From Anaerolineales bacterium (lineage in GTDB: Bacteria; Chloroflexota; Anaerolineae; Anaerolineales; Villigracilaceae), in assembly GCA_030583925.1 (NCBI GenBank), contig CP129482.1:1736001-1800000 (forward strand): a DNA stretch of 64,000 nt. Reading direction: 5' to 3'. Shown here piece after piece: positions 26,755 through 35,900 of this stretch. How positions within the stretch are numbered: the stretch's first letter is position 1; every line of letters begins with the position of its first letter. The position numbers and the translations under genes were made by a program. A model generated the notes under the pieces. That model was not told the DNA's origin and did not search any database. It was given only the letters and a program-made list of their open reading frames with translations.

Positions 26755-29502
26755 ATGAACCCCATTCCTAAACTCACCTCCCTCGGACAATCCCTCTGGT
26801 ACGACAACATCCAACGCAAGATTCTGGAAAACGGCGAATTCAAAGCGATGATCGAACGAGGCGACATTCGTGGTGTCACGTCGAACCCGTCCATCTTCAA
26901 TCATGCAATAACGAAGAGCGCCGACTATGACTCCGCGCTCACCCCGCTCGCGTGGGCAGGCTGGGACACGGAGAAGATCTTCTGGCAACTTGTCATTGAA
27001 GACATCAAAGCCGCGTGCGACGCGTTCCTGCCGTTGTACGAAGAATCCAACGGCGGCGACGGCTACGTCAGCATCGAAGTCACTCCGAATCTCGCCTACG
27101 ACACGCAAGGCACCATCGCTCAAGCCGAACAACTGTGGGCGCGCGTCAAACGACCGAATCTCATGGTGAAGATTCCCGCCACGAAGGAAGGCATCCCTGC
27201 GATTCAAAAATCGGTTGCGGCTGGACTCAACATCAACATCACGTTGATCTTTTCGCTCAAACGTTATGCCGAAGTGATGGAAGCTTATCTCAGCGGGTTG
27301 GAAGAACGCGTCGCGGCGGGCAAGTCCATCGAGCATATCGCCTCGGTGGCGTCGTTCTTTGTTTCGCGCGTCGATTCCAAAGTTGATCCCAAACTTCCCG
27401 ATGGTTCTCCGCTCAAAGGCAAAGCCGCCATTGCAAACGCAAAAATGGCATACGACGAATTCCAAAAGACATTTTCGGGTCGCCGTTGGGAAAATCTCAA
27501 GGTGAAAGGCGCGCGCGTTCAGCGTCCGTTGTGGGCGAGCACCAGCACGAAAAATCCCGCCTACCCCGACACGCTTTACGTGGACAACCTCATCGGTCCC
27601 GAAACCGTCAACACCGTTCCGCCTGCCACGCTCGAAGCCTTCAAAGATCACGGCGTCGCGTCCATGACCATCGCACGCGGGCTGGACGAATCCATGCAAG
27701 ACATCGCGCAACTCGAATCGCTCGGCATCTCGATGGATGTTGTTACAAAAGAATTGGAAGACGAGGGAGTCAAAGCCTTTGCGGATGCGATCACGCAATT
27801 GTTTCATGCAATTGATGAAAGAAGGAAGAACGCCGCTTCTTCTCTCGGATTTTTGGCTGGTTCTGTTTCGACGCGTTTATCGCAACTCGAGGCTGATTCC
27901 GCTCCCGCGCGCCTGTGGAAGCATGACCCGTCCCTCTGGGCGCCCGCCAAGGACAAAGCAGGTCAACACGAAGTGACCATCCGCATGGGCTGGCTAGATT
28001 CCACCGACAAAGCGCGCAAGAAGTTGAAAGAATACGAATCGTTTGTCACAGAAATCAAAAAAGCAAAAATTGACCGCGTCCTCGTTCTCGGCATGGGCGG
28101 CTCCTCGCTCACTGCCGAAGTGTTCAGCCTACTCTTCGACCATGAATCGTCAATGGTCAATCGTCCATCGTCCCTGAAAGTTGGCATCCTCGACTCCACC
28201 GACCCCGCGCAAGTGGCAGAAGCCGCAAAAAATTATCCTCCCGAAAAGACACTCTACATCGTCGCCAGCAAATCAGGCGGCACCGCCGAAGTGATGGCGA
28301 ATTTCAATTACTTCTGGAAGTTGAGCAAAAAGGACGGCTCGCATTTCATCGCAACCACCGACCCTGGCACGTCGCTCGAAGCGCTTGCCAGAAAGCGCGG
28401 CTTCCGAAAAATTTTCCTCGCCGATGAATTCGTCGGCGGGCGTTACTCCGCGCTGACCGATTTCGGACTCGTCCCTGCGGCGGCGCTCGGCGTGGATTTG
28501 AACCATCTGCTCGACCGCGCCGATTGGATGCGAAAGCAATGCGCTGAAAGCGTCCCTGCGGCGCGCAACCCTGGGCTGGCGTTGGGAGCCGTAATTGGCG
28601 AGTCCGCTCTCCACGGGCGAGACAAGTTGACCGTCGTGGCTGATGCGGCTTTGTCCCCATTCGCAAATTGGATCGAGCAGATCATCGCCGAATCCAGTGG
28701 CAAGCACGGCAAGGGAATCCTGCCTGTGCCGTTGGAGCCGATTGGGAGTCCAGATGTCTATGGCGACGATCGCATCTTTGTTTATCTGCGTCAAACGGGC
28801 GAACATGATGAAGCGATGGCGAAACTCAAAGCCACTGGGCATCCTGTGATTGATTTTCCTGTTTCCGATTTTTACGATTTCGGCGCTGAAATTTTCCGCT
28901 GGGAAATTGCGACGGTTGTCGCGTGTTCGATCGTCGGCGTGAACGCGTTCGATCAGCCAAATGTTGAGTCGAGCAAGAAGATTACGAAAGCGAAGATTGC
29001 TGATTATCAGAAAAAAGGAAAATTGCGCGAAGGCAAGCCCGCGTGGAAGAAAGACGGCGTGGCGGTGTTTTCGCCGACGGCTGTGACGGGAGCGTCGCTG
29101 AGCGCGGTGTTGAGTAAATTTTTGAAAAAGACGAAAGCGGGCGGCTATGTGGCGCTCAACGCGTATTTGCCGCGCAACGATGAAATGAACGATGCTCTGC
29201 AAAAGATGCGCGTCGCTATTCGCGCGAAAACTGGCAACGCGGTGACGGCTGGTTTTGGTCCACGCTTCCAACACTCGACGGGTCAATTCCACAAAGGCGG
29301 ACCGAAGAACGCGCTGTTCCTTGTCATCACCGCCGAACCCGAAAAAGATGTGGACATTCCCACTGAAGGAATGACGTTCGGCACGCTCATCCGCGCGCAA
29401 GCGTTGGGCGATTACGAAGCGTTGATCGAGGCGAAGAGGATGGTGATGCGGATTCATTTGCCTAACGTTGAGTCCGTTCATGCCCTGCTAGAGGCGCTAT
29501 AA
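26755..29502 (+). CDS. tal-pgi: Bifunctional transaldolase / glucose-6-phosphate isomerase
   Basis: 915 aa natural fusion. Residues about 1-370 are transaldolase (RGVTSNPSIFNHAI; Schiff-base Lys in NLMVKIPATKEG; SVASFFVSRVDSKVD). Residues about 385-915 are a phosphoglucose isomerase/SIS part (VLGMGGSSLTAEVFS, VASKSGGTAEVMANF). Together they link sedoheptulose-7-phosphate/erythrose-4-phosphate chemistry with fructose-6-phosphate/glucose-6-phosphate. This fusion is an established family in Chloroflexota, Cyanobacteria and Actinobacteria. Follows tkt, rpiB and the S23-type gene; AACGGAAAAG precedes the ATG. Confidence 0.93.
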   Translation: MNPIPKLTSLGQSLWYDNIQRKILENGEFKAMIERGDIRGVTSNPSIFNHAITKSADYDSALTPLAWAGWDTEKIFWQLVIEDIKAACDAFLPLYEESNGGDGYVSIEVTPNLAYDTQGTIAQAEQLWARVKRPNLMVKIPATKEGIPAIQKSVAAGLNINITLIFSLKRYAEVMEAYLSGLEERVAAGKSIEHIASVASFFVSRVDSKVDPKLPDGSPLKGKAAIANAKMAYDEFQKTFSGRRWENLKVKGARVQRPLWASTSTKNPAYPDTLYVDNLIGPETVNTVPPATLEAFKDHGVASMTIARGLDESMQDIAQLESLGISMDVVTKELEDEGVKAFADAITQLFHAIDERRKNAASSLGFLAGSVSTRLSQLEADSAPARLWKHDPSLWAPAKDKAGQHEVTIRMGWLDSTDKARKKLKEYESFVTEIKKAKIDRVLVLGMGGSSLTAEVFSLLFDHESSMVNRPSSLKVGILDSTDPAQVAEAAKNYPPEKTLYIVASKSGGTAEVMANFNYFWKLSKKDGSHFIATTDPGTSLEALARKRGFRKIFLADEFVGGRYSALTDFGLVPAAALGVDLNHLLDRADWMRKQCAESVPAARNPGLALGAVIGESALHGRDKLTVVADAALSPFANWIEQIIAESSGKHGKGILPVPLEPIGSPDVYGDDRIFVYLRQTGEHDEAMAKLKATGHPVIDFPVSDFYDFGAEIFRWEIATVVACSIVGVNAFDQPNVESSKKITKAKIADYQKKGKLREGKPAWKKDGVAVFSPTAVTGASLSAVLSKFLKKTKAGGYVALNAYLPRNDEMNDALQKMRVAIRAKTGNAVTAGFGPRFQHSTGQFHKGGPKNALFLVITAEPEKDVDIPTEGMTFGTLIRAQALGDYEALIEAKRMVMRIHLPNVESVHALLEAL

Positions 29503-29515
29503 GGATGTACCTTTC

Positions 29516-29713
29516 ATGCCACTGAGAAGAAAAACTTCCATGTTGATGATTGACGAACGGTTCGTCCGAATTTCCATTGAACAATTGCCTGAAGGCGTAT
29601 ATTTAGCCACATCCGATGATGTGCAGGGATTGGTTGCACAAGGTCGAACGATTGCCGAGACTGTTGAAATCGCTCGCGATGTGGCGCGAAAATTATTGAA
29701 CGCGAATGAGTAA
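29516..29713 (+). CDS. Orphan HicB/DUF1902-like small protein
   Basis: 65 aa. Core pattern RISIEQLPEGVYLATSDDVQ then GLVAQGRTIAETVEIARDVARKLL resembles the partial RNase H-like fold of HicB antitoxins and DUF1902 proteins. No HicA toxin gene is next to it, and no C-terminal DNA-binding domain follows. AAGGATG lies before the ATG. Its stop overlaps the phhB start by 8 bases, so the two are likely translated together. Function unknown. Confidence 0.6.
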   Translation: MPLRRKTSMLMIDERFVRISIEQLPEGVYLATSDDVQGLVAQGRTIAETVEIARDVARKLLNANE

Positions 29714-30056
29714 TTTATCTCAACTCAAATGCGTCGCCTGTCGTGGCGGCGACCCAGCCTTGACCGAAGCCGAGATCGCCGAACTGCAACCACAAACTCC
29801 CGATTGGCAGATCGTAGCGCAAGATACCATCTTGCGCCTTCAGCGTGTGTTTAAATTCAAGAATTATGCTGAGGCAGCGGATTTTACGAACAAAGTTGCC
29901 GCTATTGCCGACGCGGAGGATCATCACCCTTTGATTATTCTTGAGTGGGGAAGAGTCACGGTCCAGTGGTGGACACACGTGGTGAAAGGATTGCACAAGA
30001 ACGATTTCATCATGGCGGCGAAGACGGATGAAATCTTCAGCCTTGCGAATGGGTGA
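29706..30056 (+). CDS. phhB: Pterin-4a-carbinolamine dehydratase
   Basis: 116 aa. Dehydrates the 4a-hydroxytetrahydropterin formed by aromatic amino acid hydroxylases, so that the cofactor can be reduced again. Key motif: AEDHHPLIILEWGRVTVQWW (catalytic His pair and the following strand), with FKFKNYAEAADFTNKVA before it. The N-terminal CVACRGGDPALTEAEIAEL extension with two Cys is common in bacterial versions. Overlaps the HicB-like gene by 8 bases and the phosphoesterase start by 8 bases. Partner phhA lies 8 kb upstream. Confidence 0.93.
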   Translation: MSNLSQLKCVACRGGDPALTEAEIAELQPQTPDWQIVAQDTILRLQRVFKFKNYAEAADFTNKVAAIADAEDHHPLIILEWGRVTVQWWTHVVKGLHKNDFIMAAKTDEIFSLANG

Positions 30057-30933
30057 TGACAAGCCAGAGCCGTTCGGCGACATTTTGAGATTCTTGCGGA
30101 CGAGAGCGATCCGTTTGGCGGAGTTTGCGCTGGATAAAACGGGGACGAGTTATCTTTTTGAGCCAACCGAGATAAAAGTCGAATGTGTGCGCTTGAAATT
30201 GAAACGGCTTGCGCCCGCGTTTTCAGGCATCCGCATCGCGCAGGTCAGCGATATTCACATGGGCGGATGGATGAATGCCGAACGCCTCCAACGCGTCGTG
30301 GACATGGTTGTCGAACAGGCGCCGAATCTGGCGTTTCTGACGGGAGACTTCCTCATCGGTCGCGCGTTCAACGAGCATACCGAACGAGACTTGCAAGAAA
30401 TCGCAGCCCTGTTTGCTCCGTTGACAATGTCTATCCCGACTTTTGGAATCCTTGGCAATCACGATTATTGGACGAACCCTCGCGCAGTCCGCGATATGCT
30501 CCACCAGAGCGGAATCATCGAGTTGACGAATTCGGTGTACACGCTTTCGCGTGACGGAGCGAATTTGCATCTCTGTGGCGTGGACGATGTGTGGGAAGGC
30601 GACGTTCGATTGCGGGATGTTCTCGATCAATTACCCGACGACGGCGCGGCGATTCTGCTTGCCCACGAACCTGATTTCGCCGACGAAAGCGCGGCGACGG
30701 GTCGCTTTGACCTGCAAGTGTCGGGTCATTCGCATGGAGGGCAGGTATCGCTTCCGTTTTTCGGTCCGCCGATCCTTCCATACTTGGGAAGGAAATATCC
30801 CAGCGGATTGTATAAAGTCGGGGAGATGTATCAGTACACGAATCGAGGCGTCGGCACGGGAAGGTTGGCAGTCCGCTTCAATTGCCCGCCTGAGATTACG
30901 ATTTTTGAGTTGATCGCTGGCGATGATGGATGA
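30049..30933 (+). CDS. Metallophosphoesterase (YkuE-like)
   Basis: 294 aa. All calcineurin-type metal motifs are present: QVSDIHMGGW (D-x-H), TGDFLIGR (GD), LGNHDYW (GNHD), and the final GHSHGGQ. YkuE/YaeI-like members cleave phosphodiesters or phospholipids such as UDP-glucosamine lipids; the substrate here is unknown. The long N-terminal helix before the first motif may touch the membrane but is not clearly a signal peptide. The start at 30049 overlaps the phhB stop by 8 bases, so it is in the same operon. Confidence 0.85.
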   Translation: MGDDKPEPFGDILRFLRTRAIRLAEFALDKTGTSYLFEPTEIKVECVRLKLKRLAPAFSGIRIAQVSDIHMGGWMNAERLQRVVDMVVEQAPNLAFLTGDFLIGRAFNEHTERDLQEIAALFAPLTMSIPTFGILGNHDYWTNPRAVRDMLHQSGIIELTNSVYTLSRDGANLHLCGVDDVWEGDVRLRDVLDQLPDDGAAILLAHEPDFADESAATGRFDLQVSGHSHGGQVSLPFFGPPILPYLGRKYPSGLYKVGEMYQYTNRGVGTGRLAVRFNCPPEITIFELIAGDDG

Positions 30934-30937
30934 GAGG

Positions 30938-30956
30938 CGCAATTCGGCAAATTGCG
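30938..30956. terminator. Small hairpin between converging genes
   Basis: A 7-bp stem CGCAATT/AATTGCG with a 5-base loop in the 23-base gap between two converging genes. No T-run follows, so a terminator role is only possible. Confidence 0.3.
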
Positions 30957-32528
30957 TTACAGGCTTTTCCTTCGTTTCTTGAACGACGCTTCATTCATCC
31001 GATGAAACAGATTCAATGTCAGCGGTTGATTTCCGAGCCAGCCGAGAAACGCCGCTGGAAGTTTTGTCATCCCTGCGGGCGGATCGGACAGCGAAAGCGC
31101 GGGCGAGAAATCCACAACGTGGTCATCGAGTTGAAATTTTTCACGGGTCAATCGCTGGATTTTCGGGCTGGCTCTCAAAAAATCGAGCAGCGCTTCACGC
31201 TCAGCGGGCGTCATCCACTGCGGCAGGTCGGAGGTGGCTTTGAAGTTGCAGAGCAGGGCGAGGTCTTGTAGAAGTTGTTTTTGTTCCGCCGACAAGGAAT
31301 TTTCATTCCCGACAAAATAAGCGACATCGGGGTCAATCATCGTCAGCGGTTCGAGCCACAAGCGGTTGACCGTTGTGCGGATGGCGTTACGCGTCCCAGG
31401 CGTGGAGAAGTTATAGAGCAGGTGCGCGTCGCGTGGGTCTTCCCATTTGCCCGAAACATCAGGACCGACACGCAGCGCGTCGCATAATCCCAATGACGGC
31501 AGGATCAGCGCACCGCAAGCGAGGAAGAACGCGTCCGAGCCCATTGCGTCGTGCATAACTTTCAGCGCTTCACGATATGCGGCTTCGCGCGGCGCGTCGT
31601 TGTGACGTTTGGCGGGTAGCGCGCCAGCATAGAGAAAATCCAATTTCAAATAATCGAACCCCCACGCGCGGACTTGTTTCATCAGCGCGGCGAGCCATTC
31701 GAGCGCGGCGGGATGCGTCGTATCCAGCGCGTACAGTTGTTCGCCCCAGTTGAATCCCGCCGAGACGGATTTCCCCTCTGCGTCGTGCAGAAACCAATCT
31801 GGATGATTCCGAAACAGGCGCGACGATTCGACGGCGATCAACGGCGCAAGCCATAGCCCCGCCCGTCGCCCCGTTGATTTGATTCGATTCGCTAGCGCGC
31901 TCATGCCCGACGGGAATTTTGTGTTCGTCTCCCAATCGCCGATGGAAATTTGCCAGCCGTCGTCCACTTGGAACACGTCGAAGGGGAGATCGCCCAAGCC
32001 GTCGAAAACTTGATGCAGGATTGATTCGTCAATGGCGGTGTAGAGGCTGTACCACGAGCACCACACGCGCGGCGCTGGCTTGTTGGGTTTGGCTCCCAGT
32101 CGCTTTGCGAGTTCGCTCGTGTATTTTGCGAAGACGGATTCTTCGCTGCCGCGTGCGATCAGCCATTCGACCTCGCCCGCTTCATTCCAACCTTCGAGTC
32201 GGTCGCTGTTCAGTCGAACGTGCGTGTCCAACCCGAGCGCGCCGAGGAGGAGGATGTCATCTTCGGCAAACTCGACAGCGCCGACCCACGATCCATGCGG
32301 GGATGTTTCGTTCGCATAGCGCGGGTCGGTTTGGAGGGGATGTAGAATTTTTGGTTGTTGGATGGGGAGGGGAGTCGGCTCCGTCCACGCGGCGAGGGAC
32401 CAGGATTGCCATCCATGGCGGTAAAAAAGCCGAGGTGGGCGAGGCAGGCTGACCGTCAGAGAAGAAGCGGTGACGATGGTTGAGTCGCCTGTCTGAGGCA
32501 GGGAATCCAGTTTGATGGGCGGAGTCAT
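30957..32528 (-). CDS. Alpha-galactosidase, GH36 family
   Basis: 523 aa. Cleaves terminal alpha-galactosides such as melibiose or raffinose. GH36/clan D features: FYRHGWQSWSL near the start, WCSWYSLYTAI, VFQVDDGWQ, the nucleophile Asp in YLKLDFLYAG, and the probable acid/base Asp in RVGPDVSGKWE. No signal peptide, so it is probably cytoplasmic. Shorter than the about 700-aa GH36 enzymes, chiefly in the N-terminal beta-sandwich. Start chosen at the ATG at 32528, because a good promoter ends 10 bases upstream; earlier in-frame starts (32582, 32591) would lie inside or before that promoter. Confidence 0.85.
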   Translation of the reverse strand: MTPPIKLDSLPQTGDSTIVTASSLTVSLPRPPRLFYRHGWQSWSLAAWTEPTPLPIQQPKILHPLQTDPRYANETSPHGSWVGAVEFAEDDILLLGALGLDTHVRLNSDRLEGWNEAGEVEWLIARGSEESVFAKYTSELAKRLGAKPNKPAPRVWCSWYSLYTAIDESILHQVFDGLGDLPFDVFQVDDGWQISIGDWETNTKFPSGMSALANRIKSTGRRAGLWLAPLIAVESSRLFRNHPDWFLHDAEGKSVSAGFNWGEQLYALDTTHPAALEWLAALMKQVRAWGFDYLKLDFLYAGALPAKRHNDAPREAAYREALKVMHDAMGSDAFFLACGALILPSLGLCDALRVGPDVSGKWEDPRDAHLLYNFSTPGTRNAIRTTVNRLWLEPLTMIDPDVAYFVGNENSLSAEQKQLLQDLALLCNFKATSDLPQWMTPAEREALLDFLRASPKIQRLTREKFQLDDHVVDFSPALSLSDPPAGMTKLPAAFLGWLGNQPLTLNLFHRMNEASFKKRRKSL

Positions 32529-32538
32529 GTCGAGTTGT

Positions 32539-32567
32539 ATTATCCTGCTAATTTCGTTGACGGTCAA
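32539..32567 (-). promoter_or_regulatory. Promoter of the alpha-galactosidase gene
   Basis: On the minus strand, TTGACC (32567-32562) and GATAAT (32544-32539) with a 17-base spacer, ending 10 bases before the ATG at 32528. Its -35 overlaps the -35 of the divergent ileS promoter within the palindrome TTGACGGTCAA (32557-32567). Confidence 0.65.
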
Positions 32568-32585
32568 TTTGAGTTGTGGCATAAT
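32557..32585 (+). promoter_or_regulatory. Promoter of the T-box-ileS transcript
   Basis: TTGACG (32557-32562) and CATAAT (32580-32585), 17-base spacer, with TG just upstream of the -10. Transcription would start near 32592, at the beginning of the T-box leader. Confidence 0.65.
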
Positions 32586-32591
32586 CCGCAA

Positions 32592-32860
32592 CCGAAAGGC
32601 AGTGAAGAGAACGAGTAGATTTGCCGAGACTGTCAGCGAGCGTGGGTGCGGTGTGAGCCACGTCAGAAATGCAAATCGAAGATCATCTCGGAGCCATTGC
32701 GCTGAAATCGAAGTAAGCGAATCGGAGTTGTTCTCCGTTATCGGAACAGGATGATGTTGTCGTCCAATGAGCGCCCTGCGAGCCTTAAACGGCGAGCGCG
32801 GGGAATCAGAGTGGTACCGCGAGAATTCTCTCGTCTCTGTTGAGATGAGAGTTTTTATTT
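32592..32860 (+). ncRNA. T-box riboswitch leader of ileS
   Basis: Senses uncharged tRNA-Ile and controls transcription of ileS. The conserved T-box AGAGTGGTACCGCG sits at 32808-32821 (consensus AGGGTGGNACCGCG). It is followed by the terminator stem CTCTCGTCTC/GAGATGAGAG (32828-32851) and a T-run, so it is the transcription-attenuation type. Stem I includes GAGTAGA near 32615 and a likely specifier ATC (32682-32684, an Ile codon) followed by A. Boundaries of stem I and the specifier assignment are by eye. Confidence 0.88.
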
Positions 32861-32872
32861 AAGTTGAAAGTT

Positions 32873-32914
32873 ACAGGTTGAAACGTTGAACGTTAAAACT
32901 TGCGAACCTGTAAC
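32873..32914. repeat. Inverted repeat between the T-box terminator and the ileS start
   Basis: TTACAGGTT (32872-32880 region) mirrors AACCTGTAA (about 32905-32913). The intervening bases contain GTTGAACGTTAAAAC. The same words appear at 26236-26290. It lies in the ileS 5' untranslated region and could influence translation. Confidence 0.5.
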
Positions 32915-32927
32915 TGATGGAGGCAGA

Positions 32928-35900
32928 ATGTTCAAACCTGTAAGCTCAAAACTCCACGTGACTTCGATGGAAGAAGCCGTGATGAAGTTTTGGAAGCAAC
33001 GCGACATTTTCAAAAAGACGACCGAGCAGCGACAAGGCGCGCCTGAGTATGTGTTTTACGAAGGACCGCCGACCGCCAACGGCAAGCCTGGCGTGCATCA
33101 CGTGTTGGCGCGCGCTTTCAAAGATATGTTCCCACGCTACAAGATCATGCGCGGCTATCATGTGTCGCGGCGCGGCGGCTGGGATACGCACGGTCTGCCC
33201 GTTGAGATCGAAGTCGAAAAGCAACTCGGCTTCAACAACAAACAACAGATCGAAGAATACGGCGTTGATAAATTCAACGAGCTGTGCAAAAAGTCCGTGT
33301 TCACGTACATTCAAGATTGGGAGAAACTCACCGACCGCATCGCTTTCTGGGTTGACCTGCAAGACGCGTATGTGACGTACACCAATGACTACATCGAGTC
33401 GGTGTGGTGGATTCTGAAAAACTTCTTGGACAAAGACTTGCTGTACAAGGGATACAAGGTTGTGCCGTATTGCCCGCGGTGCGGCACGCCTCTTTCGGAC
33501 CATGAAGTTGCCCTCGGCTACGACGAAGCGACCGACCCGTCGGTTTTTGTCCGCATGCCGCTGGTGGATAAGCCCGACACCTCGTTGCTCGTGTGGACGA
33601 CCACGCCGTGGACGTTACCTGGCAACGTGGGCGTCGCCGCGCATCCCGACGTGGATTACGTCACGATCGAACGCGCCCACAACGGCGGAACCGAGAAGTT
33701 AATCCTTGCCAAGGCGCTCGTCAAAAAAGTTTTCGGCGAGGAAGAGGTCAAAGTCCTCGACACGTTCAAGGGCAAGAAACTCAAGGACGTGAAATATCAT
33801 CCGCTGTTTACCTTCCTGCCGCCCGACAAGCCCGCGCATTACGTTGTCCTCGGCGATTTCGTCACGACCGAAGACGGCACGGGACTCGTCCATATGGCGC
33901 CTGCGTTCGGGCAGGAAGATATGGAAATGGCGAAACAGCACAACCTTCCCGTGTTGATGACGGTTCTTCCCGACGGGACGTTTGTCTCGGAGGTGACGCC
34001 GTGGCGCGGCGTCTTCGTTAAAGAAGCCGACCCGATGATCATCGAAGATTTGCGCGCGCGTGGACTGCTGTTCAGGGCGGCAGAGTACACTCACACGTAT
34101 CCGTTCTGCTGGCGATGTCATACGCCGTTGCTGTATTACGCGCGCGAGTCGTGGTACATCCGCACTTCGGCATTCCGCGACAAACTGGTCGGCTTGAATA
34201 ACACCATCAATTGGGTTCCCGACCACACACGAGAAGGTCGCTTTGGCAACTGGCTTTCCAACAACATTGATTGGGCGTTGAGCCGCGAGCGCTATTGGGG
34301 CACGCCGCTTCCCATCTGGGAGTGTGAATCGTGCAAGCATCGTGAGGGCGTGGGCTCGGTGAAGGAACTTTCCGAAAAAACAGGCAAAGACCTCAGCGAC
34401 CTCGACCTGCATCGCCCATATGTGGACCAAGTCCATTGGGATTGCCCCGACTGCGGCGGCAAGATGTCGCGCGTCCCCGATCTGATCGACGTGTGGTTCG
34501 ACTCGGGTTCGATGCCCGTCGCACAATGGCACTATCCGTTCGAGAACAAGGAAAAATTCGAGGTGCAATTCCCCGCCGATTACATCTGCGAAGCCGTTGA
34601 CCAAACGCGCGGCTGGTTCTATTCGCTTCACGCCATCAGCACGTTGCTGTTTGAAAAAGTCTCGTTCAAGAATGTGGTCTGCCTCGGCTTGATCCTCGAC
34701 GGCGAAGGCGAAAAGATGTCGAAGTCGAAAGGCAACGTTATCCAGCCTTGGGATGTGTTGACTGTCCACGGCGCGGACGCGTTCCGTTGGTATTTGTACA
34801 CGGCAACGCCGCCAGGACAGGACCGCCGCTTCTCCCCCGATTTGGTCGGCGAGGTCATCCGCAACTTCACGCTCACGTTGTGGAACGTCTACTCGTTCTT
34901 CGTGACGTATGCGAACCTCGACAAGCCCACCGTCACCACTGCGCCAATCGCCACGAGCGACCTGGATCGCTGGCTGTTATCTGAACTCAACGTGCTTGTC
35001 CGTGACGTGACGGAGGCGTACGAAACTTATGACGTGACGAATGCCACGCGTCCCATCGAAGCGTTTGTGGAGAAGTTGTCCACGTGGTATTTGCGACGTT
35101 CACGCCGCCGCTTCTGGAAATCCGAATCGGATTCCGACAAGCAAGCCGCCTACTCGACTCTCTACACGGCTCTCGTCACCGTCTCGAAACTGCTCGCGCC
35201 TGCGATGCCTTTTCTCGCCGACGAGCTTTATCAAAACCTCGTCCGCTCTGTGGACGAGTCCGCGCCCGAGTCGGTGCATTTGGCGAAATGGCCCGAGGCA
35301 TTGCCCGAGATGATCGATGAATCGCTCAACCGCGACATGGCGCTGGTGATGAAACTCGTCTCGCTCGGACATTCCGCGCGGCAAAAGGCAAATCGCAAAG
35401 TCCGCCAGCCGCTAGCGGAAGCCGCGTTCTCCGTCGGCAATGCGAACGAGCGCAGCGCCGTCGAAAAATACGCCGACCTGTTCACCGACGAACTGAACGT
35501 GAAGAAAGTCCGCTTGCTGGATGCTTCGACGGAAGCCGTATCGCATACGGTCAAGCCGTTGCCCAAGCAGTTGGGACAGAAATATGGCAATAAATTCCCT
35601 GCGTTGCAAAAAGCGATCCTTGCCATGAACGCGGAGGAAGTTGCGAAGACGTTGATGGCTGGCGAAACGTTGAAGGTTTCGGTTGAAGGAAATGATTACG
35701 GCATCGTGTCTGACGAAGTCGAGGTCAAGGCTCAGGCGAAGGAAGGATTCGCTGTCGCCGAGGACGGCGCGTACGTCGCGGCGTTGGTCACCGAGTTGAC
35801 TCCCGAACTCGTGCAGGAAGGTTTGGCACGCGAATTTGTCCGCCGTGTGCAAGACCTCCGCAAGAGCGCCGATTTGGACGTGGCCGACAGGATCGCGTTG

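Noticed and set aside
28273..29481. 402-codon frame opposite the tal-pgi fusion (also 26731-27807)
   Set aside because: Antisense shadows of a conserved gene with no recognisable domain.
33699..34769. 356-codon frame opposite ileS
   Set aside because: Antisense shadow; the plus strand carries all synthetase motifs.
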